Part shown: piece after piece, positions 1 through 5,040 of the stretch
How positions within the stretch are numbered: position 1 is the first letter of the stretch
Layout of the letters: every line of letters starts with the position of its first letter
Assembly: GCA_002719475.1 (NCBI GenBank)
Contig: PBHQ01000016.1
Location: 1-7,310 of the forward strand
From: Methanobacteriota archaeon
GTDB taxonomy: Archaea; Thermoplasmatota; Poseidoniia; Poseidoniales; Poseidoniaceae
Direction of reading: 5' to 3'
DNA length: 7,310 nt
Notes under the pieces: generated by a model
The model's database searches: none
What the model saw: only the letters and a program-made list of their open reading frames with translations
What the model was told of the DNA's origin: nothing
Translations under genes and position numbers: made by a program

Positions 1-62
1 TCTTCATCAATATCTTCAACCGCTTTCTTAATCTTCTTTCTGAATCGATCGAATAGGCCCAT
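1..62 (-). CDS. ftsY: Signal recognition particle receptor FtsY, N-terminal fragment (runs off the left edge)
   Basis: Only the first 20 codons are inside the window, reading MGLFDRFRKKIKKAVEDIDE on the minus strand. An N-terminus of this type (MGLF followed by a basic amphipathic stretch, then acidic residues) is common in FtsY, the SRP receptor GTPase that docks ribosome-SRP complexes at the membrane. The GTPase (NG) domain lies outside the window, so no catalytic motif can be seen. The call rests mainly on gene order: in many euryarchaea eL20 (LX), prefoldin alpha and ftsY are consecutive, as here. The ATG (complement of 60-62) lies 9 bases after the pfdA stop codon and has a good Shine-Dalgarno sequence, so the two genes are probably co-transcribed and translationally coupled. 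Confidence 0.85.
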   Translation of the reverse strand, partial: MGLFDRFRKKIKKAVEDIDE

Positions 63-66
63 AGTT

Positions 67-73
67 CCACCTC
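67..73 (-). promoter_or_regulatory. Ribosome binding site of ftsY overlapping the pfdA stop codon
   Basis: Read on the minus strand, GAGGTGG ends 4 bases before the ftsY ATG and shares bases with the TGA stop codon of pfdA (complement of 72-74). It matches the archaeal anti-Shine-Dalgarno well. Ribosomes finishing pfdA would sit directly on the ftsY initiation site, which suggests coupled translation. It is the clearest ribosome binding site in this operon; rpl18a and pfdA have weak ones or none. Confidence 0.7.
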
Positions 74-566
74 AATCATCCATAGTCAATTCGCCGCCAA
101 ATCCGCGACGGGGGCGGCGTGAAGAGGCGGTCTTTGTCGGTTCGGAGGGGGGTGTGTCCTCTGGAGTTGTTGTATTTTCAACCTCTTTCTCCAATGAATA
201 AGTGAGTTCTTTCACCTTTTGTTCGGTCGAAATATACTGTTCTGTTAATTCATTGATTACTGATTGGAGGTCTTCTTGTCTTCGAGACATTATTTCCGCT
301 GCTGATTCCAGAGTTCTTTCTGCGAATACATTTGAGCCGAGGTCTACAACCACCTTCTTCTGATTTACAATCGGGAGGTGGACTCCTGCCCCCAATGGTA
401 TCATTGAATCGGAAGATGAAATTAGAGCTTTCAGAGATTCTTCAGTTTCTGAATGCTCTTTAGATACCAAGTCGAGTTGAGATAATTGTTGTTCGACTTG
501 CCCAAGTCTTTGGCGGTTCATCTCAATCAGGCGGGCCATGCGCTGTAATTCTGCCCTGTCACTCAT
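72..566 (-). CDS. pfdA: Prefoldin subunit alpha
   Basis: This 164-residue protein is the alpha subunit of prefoldin, the cytosolic jellyfish-shaped hexameric co-chaperone (two alpha, four beta subunits) that holds unfolded proteins and passes them to the thermosome. It has the expected layout: an N-terminal helix (about residues 3-50), the beta-hairpin core with the family signature IPLGAGVHLP (56-65) followed by VVVDLGSNVFAERT (72-85), and a second helix (about 86-130). The tail (about 131-164) is low-complexity, rich in Pro/Thr/Glu, then has a basic patch SSRRPRRGFGG (148-158) and an acidic end. This tail is longer than I expect for archaeal family members of about 140-150 residues. The ATG is preceded only by a weak GGTG 10 bases upstream. 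It lies 49 bases downstream of rpl18a and directly upstream of ftsY, the usual archaeal order. Confidence 0.95.
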   Translation of the reverse strand: MSDRAELQRMARLIEMNRQRLGQVEQQLSQLDLVSKEHSETEESLKALISSSDSMIPLGAGVHLPIVNQKKVVVDLGSNVFAERTLESAAEIMSRRQEDLQSVINELTEQYISTEQKVKELTYSLEKEVENTTTPEDTPPSEPTKTASSRRPRRGFGGELTMDD

Positions 567-575
567 GTTGAACGC

Positions 576-597
576 ACACCCGTGAAAGAGGGGGTGT
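576..597 (-). other. Inverted repeat between rpl18a and pfdA
   Basis: Six-base arms (acaccc at 576-581 and gggtgt at 592-597) are separated by 10 bases in the short rpl18a-pfdA gap. In the transcript this could form a small hairpin ending roughly 9 bases before the pfdA start codon. That start codon has little Shine-Dalgarno sequence, so the hairpin could modulate pfdA translation or be an mRNA processing site. Arms this short can arise by chance. Confidence 0.3.
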
Positions 598-615
598 CAT
601 CAACCCACCGAAAGT

Positions 616-879
616 TCACTCCTCTTCAGATGAAGTTTTTCCTGAAGCGGCTATTTGCTCACGGAAATGGTGAATGACATGTGGGTCTTGAGATGATGCG
701 GGTTTGATCTTCTTACAAGATTCAATCGTGATCTGGCGCCTGTTAACGCGGTGCTTACTACCAAGAATGGAGTAAATCCGGTGCTTAGCATCTTCTTCAT
801 TAGATGCTACAATGTCCTGCGAAAATTTCTGTGTTTGCTTGCCGAACGGGGCGATTCCTTTGATACGATAAGCCTGCAT
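616..879 (-). CDS. rpl18a: 50S ribosomal protein eL20 (archaeal L18a / L20e / LX)
   Basis: An 87-residue large-subunit ribosomal protein found in archaea and eukaryotes. It begins MQAYRIKG, the usual start of the family, and continues with SNEEDAKHRIYSILGSKHRV (about 26-45), whose LGSKHRV core is highly characteristic, then RRQITIE. The last 20 or so residues (HHFREQIAASGK then an acidic end) extend beyond the compact core. I chose the ATG at 877-879 over a TTG at 895-897, which would add six residues (MQVAGA). The ATG gives the family-typical N-terminus, and a TATA-like box about 27 bases upstream implies a leaderless or nearly leaderless mRNA. It is the first gene of the minus-strand operon with pfdA and ftsY and is divergent from the protease gene. 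Confidence 0.94.
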   Translation of the reverse strand: MQAYRIKGIAPFGKQTQKFSQDIVASNEEDAKHRIYSILGSKHRVNRRQITIESCKKIKPASSQDPHVIHHFREQIAASGKTSSEEE

Positions 880-903
880 AGCGCCGGCGACCTGCAAATC
901 CCC

Positions 904-909
904 CTTAAA
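904..909 (-). promoter_or_regulatory. TATA-like box of the rpl18a-pfdA-ftsY operon
   Basis: On the minus strand the sequence is TTTAAG, close to the archaeal TATA consensus. Its centre lies about 27 bases upstream of the rpl18a ATG. Archaeal transcription normally starts 22-27 bases downstream of the TATA centre, which puts the start at or within a few bases of the ATG and implies a leaderless transcript, common for first genes in archaea. No convincing purine-rich BRE precedes it; that position is occupied by one arm of a GC-rich palindrome. Confidence 0.45.
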
Positions 910-923
910 CGCGCTGGCGCGTT
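908..923. promoter_or_regulatory. GC-rich inverted repeat in the divergent rpl18a/protease intergenic region
   Basis: The sequence aacgcgctggcgcgtt has perfect 7-base arms around a 2-base centre. It lies in the 79-base region between the divergent rpl18a and protease genes and touches the TATA-like box of rpl18a. Its position where a TFB recognition element or repressor would bind makes it a candidate operator, possibly affecting both promoters. No transcription factor can be named. Confidence 0.4.
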
Positions 924-958
924 AGAATTGTAGCGTATTGGCGATGCGTTGACGTGTG

Positions 959-3838
959 ATGGGCGTTTCGGATAGGGTTGTGCCTAGTTCTTCCAAGGCC
1001 TTCGCGGCGGCGTTGTTGATTCTGCTGATGCCTATTGGAAATGCTGCTGACTTTACAGAAAACATCGGTCTGAACGCTAGAGAAGTAATCATTACCTCAG
1101 ATGAAATTTGGTCGGTGGATGAATGGAATAAATTGCGGGAGAGGGGATTGACTCCTTTGCGGCAGTTGGGGCCATACAAAGTATTAGCTTGGGGCGCTAC
1201 TGGAGATAATGCTGGCCCCGCGGAATGGCGTCCGGGATTAGAAAAAACATACCCTGAAGGAAAGACTAGAATTCTATTGGAGCCAAGACTTCCATTCGAG
1301 GGAGTTTCTTTCGTGCTTACAGAGCTAGAACGGTTTGGATTTACCATAGGATTGGAATCCATGCCACAAAGTGAATCTGCGATACCTGCTAGAATCTTGG
1401 TCGAATGGTCGAGTCAATCGCTTGAGCAGGTTTTACACATTCCTGGAATTCTTTGGATTGAGCCTGTTCTAGATACGTCGGCGAGAAATGACGTTGCTGC
1501 CGGATTGATGACTTCTGGCATAAGTGATTCTAGAGAAGTTTGGGATCTGGGTTTGAATGGTTCAGGGGTTGTCATTGCTTTTGCCGATTCTGGGCTTGAT
1601 CGGGACCATGCTTGTTTCAGACAGGGCGGCAATAACACGAACATTACAGGAATACCTGGACTAGAACATAGGAAAATCATATCGTTGAATGAAACTCTAG
1701 ATGATTGGGATACTCTATCTCATCAAGATGGAGGACATGGGACGCATATCGGAGGGACTCTGGGTTGTTGGTTTGATAATGCGACTTCGGGGATAGAGGG
1801 GACTTCTTTGAGCCATGCTTCAAAACTAGTAGTTCAAGATATTGTAAATGAAGAGGGGTGGGTCCCTCCAGATGTGGATTGGTTGCTTTGGGAAGCATTA
1901 CGGAATGGTGCTGTAATTCACTCTGATTCATGGGGCGATGATACAGTTGAATATACTGCTCGAACATATGATTTCGATGCTTGGTCAAATGAAGTCCCAT
2001 GGTCGGTGGCGTTTATCGCGCCGGGGAATAATCGTGGTCAAATTATGGAGCCGGCAAACGCGCGTTCGGTTGTTGCTGTCAGTGTAACTACCAAAACTGA
2101 GAATCATGGTATCTGGGAGTTTTCATCGGTTGGTGAAACACATGATGGACGAAGAGGCATCCACATTACTGCACCGGGTGTGTCAATTGTTTCTGCTGCA
2201 GCCGACAGTGGGCACGAGTCATGGAATAATGGTACAAGAACGAGTACTGGTTCTTCAATGGCCACGCCTGCTGCAGCATCTTTCACAGCCATAATTCAAC
2301 AGATGATTGAGGACGGTTGGATTGGGCAGGAAAATCATACCCCGAGTGGCGCAATGTTGAGATCTGTCATTGCTTTGGCTGCCGAACCAATGCCTGGATT
2401 GCAGCATGAAAGAGGAGAGACAGGTGCAGGCCCCGATAATGTTCAAGGCTGGGGTCGTGCAAATCTATCTAGGTTAATTGACTTAGAAAATCCAACAAAT
2501 AATGATATTTGGTTGTGGGATTCTTTTGCCATGGATAATTGGCAAGAATTGGTACAAAATAGAACATATAGTTCTACGAGTGATGAAAGGCCATTGCAAA
2601 GGGTTGAATCGGTTCCATGGAACGGAAATGGGGCGATGGGGCCGTTTCTTGCGAGTGGTGAATCCGCCTCTTGGACATTGAATAGGAGTGACGGCGATCT
2701 TGATGTTCGTCTTTCATGGTCACCAAGGCCCGAGCCTGCACAAATCGATGATTTGCAACTGATAGTTGAGACGCCCGGGGGGAAATTCGCATATGGGGAT
2801 GTTTTCGAGGAGGATGGATATTCTACCCTGTTTGGAGAAAGAATGGAATTGACTCCGCGAAATGAAACTACTGTTGGAATAAGAATTCCCGCAACAGAGC
2901 TGGTTGGGGCCGAATGGGTAAATGTGAGTGTAAATGCTAGATTTGTAAATATTGGAAATCACTCTGATATGCTTGGTTTAAACGGTAATCGAATTGGGTT
3001 TGGTCTTGCAATTAAGGGGGTAGATGAAATTAGAGAACATATCGTTGATCGTGATGGCGATGGGGTAGAAGATGGGGTTGATGTATTTCCTGACGACCCC
3101 GCAGAATCTGTAGATACTGATGGAGACGGGGTTGGAGACAATTCTGATCAGTGTGCAGGCTTTGATGATTTGATTGATATTGATGGAGATAATATTCCTG
3201 ATGCTTGTGACTCAATGGTTGATCGTGATGGTGATGGAGTAAATGATGAAGAGGATGATTTTCCAGATGATGCTACAGAGGCTAATGATTCCGATGGCGA
3301 CGGCATTGGAGATAACTCTGATCGGTGTGCGGGTTTTGATGATTTAGTCGACATTGATGAAGATGGGTTGAGTGATGGTTGTGATCAAATAATCGATAGT
3401 GACGGTGATGGGTTTAGCGACGCTGAAGAAATACAATGTTCAAGCGACCCTTTCGTTGATAGTAATTTACCAATTGATTTGGATGAAGATGGATTGTGTG
3501 ATTATTTAGACATAGATGATGACGGAGACGGGGTTGTGGATTTCATTGAGGTAGAAAGGGGAACAAATCCAAAAAATTCTGATTCTGATGGAGATGGGTT
3601 GAGTGATGGAGATGAAATATTTAATCATGAAACTGAACCATTAGTGGAAGATACTGATGGTGATGGAGTTAATGATGGAGATGAAGTGGCAGCTGGCACA
3701 GACCCCCTGTCCGCGCCCGTAGAAACAAGGGAAATGGTGAAGGAAGAAGAAGGGGTTCCTGGTTTCTTATTTGTAAGTGCAATAATATGCTTCGCAGTGG
3801 TTGCAATAATTAATCGAAATAGGTCAAGAATCGGTTGA
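959..3838 (+). CDS. Secreted subtilisin-like serine protease (S8) with thrombospondin type 3 repeats and PGF-CTERM-like C-terminus
   Basis: This 959-residue extracellular protease probably degrades proteins outside the cell. Residues 1-29 are a Sec signal peptide with a hydrophobic core AAALLILLMPIG and likely cleavage after GNA. Residues 30-180 look like an inhibitory propeptide region. The S8 domain spans about 195-505 with Asp210 (ADSGLD), His260 (GHGTHIGG), oxyanion Asn357 (APGN) and Ser433 (GSSMATP). Cys219 and Cys270 are the only cysteines in this domain and could pair. Residues about 565-690 resemble the beta-jelly-roll of KP-43-type subtilases (LSW, then IDDLQLIVETPGG, then FGLAIKG). 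Residues 695-915 are acidic DxDGDG calcium-binding repeats with six cysteines (732, 750, 790, 808, 827, 847). The end has PGF (934-936), a hydrophobic helix and basic residues, as in archaeosortase substrates. I chose the ATG at 959 over an adjacent GTG at 956; no Shine-Dalgarno sequence precedes either. The gene is divergent from rpl18a. Confidence 0.95.
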   Translation: MGVSDRVVPSSSKAFAAALLILLMPIGNAADFTENIGLNAREVIITSDEIWSVDEWNKLRERGLTPLRQLGPYKVLAWGATGDNAGPAEWRPGLEKTYPEGKTRILLEPRLPFEGVSFVLTELERFGFTIGLESMPQSESAIPARILVEWSSQSLEQVLHIPGILWIEPVLDTSARNDVAAGLMTSGISDSREVWDLGLNGSGVVIAFADSGLDRDHACFRQGGNNTNITGIPGLEHRKIISLNETLDDWDTLSHQDGGHGTHIGGTLGCWFDNATSGIEGTSLSHASKLVVQDIVNEEGWVPPDVDWLLWEALRNGAVIHSDSWGDDTVEYTARTYDFDAWSNEVPWSVAFIAPGNNRGQIMEPANARSVVAVSVTTKTENHGIWEFSSVGETHDGRRGIHITAPGVSIVSAAADSGHESWNNGTRTSTGSSMATPAAASFTAIIQQMIEDGWIGQENHTPSGAMLRSVIALAAEPMPGLQHERGETGAGPDNVQGWGRANLSRLIDLENPTNNDIWLWDSFAMDNWQELVQNRTYSSTSDERPLQRVESVPWNGNGAMGPFLASGESASWTLNRSDGDLDVRLSWSPRPEPAQIDDLQLIVETPGGKFAYGDVFEEDGYSTLFGERMELTPRNETTVGIRIPATELVGAEWVNVSVNARFVNIGNHSDMLGLNGNRIGFGLAIKGVDEIREHIVDRDGDGVEDGVDVFPDDPAESVDTDGDGVGDNSDQCAGFDDLIDIDGDNIPDACDSMVDRDGDGVNDEEDDFPDDATEANDSDGDGIGDNSDRCAGFDDLVDIDEDGLSDGCDQIIDSDGDGFSDAEEIQCSSDPFVDSNLPIDLDEDGLCDYLDIDDDGDGVVDFIEVERGTNPKNSDSDGDGLSDGDEIFNHETEPLVEDTDGDGVNDGDEVAAGTDPLSAPVETREMVKEEEGVPGFLFVSAIICFAVVAIINRNRSRIG
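3044..3391 (+). repeat. Tandem duplication of a 58-residue (174-base) TSP3 unit inside the protease
   Basis: Two consecutive units, 3044-3217 and 3218-3391, each begin VDRDGDGV and share the landmarks FPDD, DGDG(V/I)GDNSD, CAGFDDL and a closing cysteine 18 residues after the first. The DNA also aligns, mostly differing at third positions, so this is a true internal duplication. In this family such Asp-rich repeats bind chains of calcium ions and form a rigid stalk. Further, less regular DxDGDG repeats continue to about 3700. Confidence 0.85.
3758..3835 (+). other. PGF-CTERM-like archaeosortase sorting signal / membrane anchor
   Basis: The last 26 residues of the protease are P-G-F, then a hydrophobic stretch (LFVSAIICFAVVAII), then a basic end (NRNRSRIG). 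This tripartite layout is that of PGF-CTERM proteins, which in haloarchaea are processed by archaeosortase A and attached to a membrane lipid. An acidic linker (KEEEG) precedes it. A plain C-terminal transmembrane anchor is the alternative; either way the catalytic domain would be held at the outer cell surface on the TSP3 stalk. Confidence 0.65.
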
Positions 3839-3846
3839 AGATTTGG

Positions 3847-3852
3847 TTTATT
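3847..3852 (+). promoter_or_regulatory. Possible TATA-like box upstream of the actin-like gene
   Basis: TTTATT lies 8 bases after the protease stop codon. With normal archaeal spacing, transcription would start near 3875, giving a leader of about 55 bases that carries the palindrome at 3906-3917 and the ribosome binding site at 3920-3923. The match is short and AT-rich hexamers are frequent, so support is modest. Confidence 0.3.
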
Positions 3853-3905
3853 CGGAACAATTGCCGCGACTCAACCTTGAAGACCACTTCAGGTCTGGCA
3901 CCACC

Positions 3906-3917
3906 ACGCCGCGGCGT
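3906..3917. promoter_or_regulatory. Perfect 12-base palindrome upstream of the actin-like gene
   Basis: The sequence acgccgcggcgt is its own reverse complement. It ends 2 bases before the GAGG ribosome binding site of the actin-like gene. It is far more GC-rich than its surroundings. It could be an operator bound by a dimeric regulator. As RNA it has no loop bases, so a DNA-binding role is more plausible than a hairpin. Confidence 0.4.
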
Positions 3918-3919
3918 AT

Positions 3920-3923
3920 GAGG
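3920..3923 (+). promoter_or_regulatory. Ribosome binding site that decides the start of the actin-like gene
   Basis: GAGG lies 7 bases before the ATG at 3931 but only 1 base before the in-frame ATG at 3925. The normal spacing therefore supports 3931 as the start, giving MGERLYIGIDLGT. The two-residue extension (MI) from 3925 would have the ribosome binding site too close. Confidence 0.55.
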
Positions 3924-3930
3924 AATGATA

Positions 3931-4935
3931 ATGGGAGAAAGACTCTACATCGGAATTGACCTTGGAACCTATCAATCGACAATTGCGTCGAGTGCTGGTG
4001 CTATGCAAACTATCGAAACGGTTGTCGGTAAACCGAAGGACCCCGTTGCTCGAAATATGTTAGGTAGAGATGTACTATTTGGAGATGAAGCACTTGCTAA
4101 GAAATTGGCTTGTAATATCTACCGCCCAATGGCTGCTGGAGTTGCTCAGGACGACGAGGCAAATTTGGCTGCTGCTAAGGCGTTCGTATCCCATTTGATT
4201 GAGGTCGCAGACCCCGAAGAATACGATGAAGTGTTTGGTGTTATTTGCAGCCCTTCGCACATCACATTTACTGACAAGTCAAACTTGGTTGCTACTCTAC
4301 GCGGTCAAGTAAACGCAATAATGGTGGTTAGCGAGCCATTTGCCACTGGTTTTGATCATGATCAATACATGGGTTCAATCGTTGTTGATATCGGTGCCGG
4401 AACTACAGATGTAGCTCGACTTTACGGAACCTTCCCTAACGAAGATGATGAGTTCACGGTTGCGGAAGCAGGGGATTGGTTGGATCTTCAACTAATGGAC
4501 CTCATTGAAAAGAAATACACTGGCGCTCAATTGACAAAGGATATGGTTCGCTCATGGAAGGAAGAATTCTCTTATGTCGGGTCAGATGACGAAGAGTGCA
4601 TGGTTGAATTGTCCGTTGAAGGTAAGAAGAATGTTGTTGATATTGGAGATATTATTCGACAAGGGTGCGAGGCTTTGGTCCCGCATGTTGTTGGAGCAAT
4701 TAAGTCAATTATCGCTACAGCCGACCCCGAATACCAGCCGCAATTCCGCAATAATATCATCCTCAGTGGAGGAGGTTCGATGATTGGAGGAGTTGCTGAA
4801 ATGGTTGCAGATCAACTTGCTGATATTGGTGATGTTAGAGTATGGTGTGTCGACAATCCAATCGAGAGTGTTGCCTCTGGAGCATTGAAGTTGGCAAACG
4901 CAATGCCTGATGAACAATACACGGCAATTAACTGA
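3931..4935 (+). CDS. MamK-like / MreB-superfamily actin, filament-forming ATPase
   Basis: This 334-residue protein has the actin-fold ATPase motifs in order: phosphate-1 loop YIGIDLGTYQST (6-17), connect-1 region VVSEPFATGFD (132-142) with Glu135, phosphate-2 loop IVVDIGAGTTDVA (150-162) with Asp153, and the adenosine loop NNIILSGGGSMIGG (274-287). Compared from memory, the likeness to the magnetosome actin MamK runs end to end: a KPKDPVARNMLGRD segment (35-47), SEPF, EEFSYVG (211-217), an ADPEYQ segment (264-269) before the adenosine loop, and the last helix GALKLAN. The 18-residue spacing of Glu135 and Asp153 equals that between the MamK catalytic residues E143 and D161. No membrane-binding helix or signal is seen, so it should be cytosolic. 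It is followed by a coiled-coil gene on the same strand. Actin family is near certain; MamK-type subfamily is inferred and needs a tree. No other magnetosome gene is present. Confidence 0.93.
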   Translation: MGERLYIGIDLGTYQSTIASSAGAMQTIETVVGKPKDPVARNMLGRDVLFGDEALAKKLACNIYRPMAAGVAQDDEANLAAAKAFVSHLIEVADPEEYDEVFGVICSPSHITFTDKSNLVATLRGQVNAIMVVSEPFATGFDHDQYMGSIVVDIGAGTTDVARLYGTFPNEDDEFTVAEAGDWLDLQLMDLIEKKYTGAQLTKDMVRSWKEEFSYVGSDDEECMVELSVEGKKNVVDIGDIIRQGCEALVPHVVGAIKSIIATADPEYQPQFRNNIILSGGGSMIGGVAEMVADQLADIGDVRVWCVDNPIESVASGALKLANAMPDEQYTAIN

Positions 4936-4943
4936 TTTCGGTA

Positions 4944-4958
4944 CGCCCCGTAGGGGCG
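4944..4958 (+). other. GC-rich hairpin after the actin-like gene
   Basis: Six-base arms cgcccc (4944-4949) and ggggcg (4953-4958) around a 3-base loop begin 8 bases after the actin-like stop codon. The RNA hairpin would be stable but no U-tract follows, so it does not look like a typical archaeal oligo-U terminator. It may protect the 3' end, mark a processing site or reduce read-through into the coiled-coil gene. Confidence 0.4.
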
Positions 4959-4984
4959 ATGAACAGCCATAATCTGTCAATTAC

Positions 4985-4994
4985 AAGGTGAAGG
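4985..4994 (+). promoter_or_regulatory. Strong Shine-Dalgarno-like sequence before the coiled-coil gene, spaced for an out-of-frame ATG
   Basis: AAGGTGAAGG is the best Shine-Dalgarno match in the intergenic region. It ends 7 bases before an ATG at 5002, which opens a 12-codon reading frame ending at 5040. It lies 21 bases before the in-frame ATG at 5016 and 36 before the one at 5031, too far for normal initiation. The start of the downstream gene is therefore uncertain. Confidence 0.45.
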
Positions 4995-5001
4995 TTCAAG
5001 A

Positions 5002-5040
5002 ATGGACTGTTGCCGATGCAACGCGATATCATGTCTGTAG
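5002..5040 (+). CDS. Possible 12-residue cysteine-rich leader ORF
   Basis: An ATG 7 bases after a strong Shine-Dalgarno-like sequence opens a frame encoding MDCCRCNAISCL and ending TAG at 5038-5040. The stop lies a few bases after the second in-frame ATG (5031) of the coiled-coil gene, in a different reading frame. Four of twelve residues are cysteine. It could be a translated upstream ORF that couples or regulates translation of the coiled-coil protein, or a sign that the true N-terminus has been shifted by an indel. It could also be chance, since any ATG has a fair probability of opening a frame this short. Confidence 0.25.
   Translation: MDCCRCNAISCL

Noticed and set aside
880..897. Six-residue N-terminal extension of eL20 from a TTG codon
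   Set aside because: The ATG at 877-879 gives the family-typical MQAYRIKG start and fits the TATA-like box spacing better.
922..1362. Minus-strand open frame of 146 codons opposite the start of the protease gene
   Set aside because: It overlaps the signal peptide and propeptide of a well-supported gene and its translation shows no recognisable domain.
2959..3354. Long minus-strand open frames antisense to the TSP3 region, rich in Ser and Pro
   Set aside because: They are the complement of repeated Asp/Gly codons (GAT, GGA), which avoids stops and yields low-complexity SPS peptides. The plus strand encodes a coherent domain.
3044..3720. CRISPR-like or satellite repeats
   Set aside because: The repeats are in frame, degenerate and encode DxDGDG motifs with no unique spacers; they are protein repeats.
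3873..3893. Short hairpin (tgaag / cttca arms) after the protease gene as a terminator or small RNA
   Set aside because: Five-base arms with no T-run are too weak to separate from chance in an 86-base gap.
3931..4935. Magnetosome gene island
   Set aside because: Only a MamK-like gene is present. Neighbours are a protease, a coiled-coil protein and housekeeping archaeal genes, with no recognisable mam or mad partner, so magnetosome formation is not supported.
4944..4958. Intrinsic terminator after the actin-like gene
   Set aside because: The hairpin is followed by mixed sequence with no T-tract, so it does not fit either a bacterial intrinsic or an archaeal oligo-T terminator.
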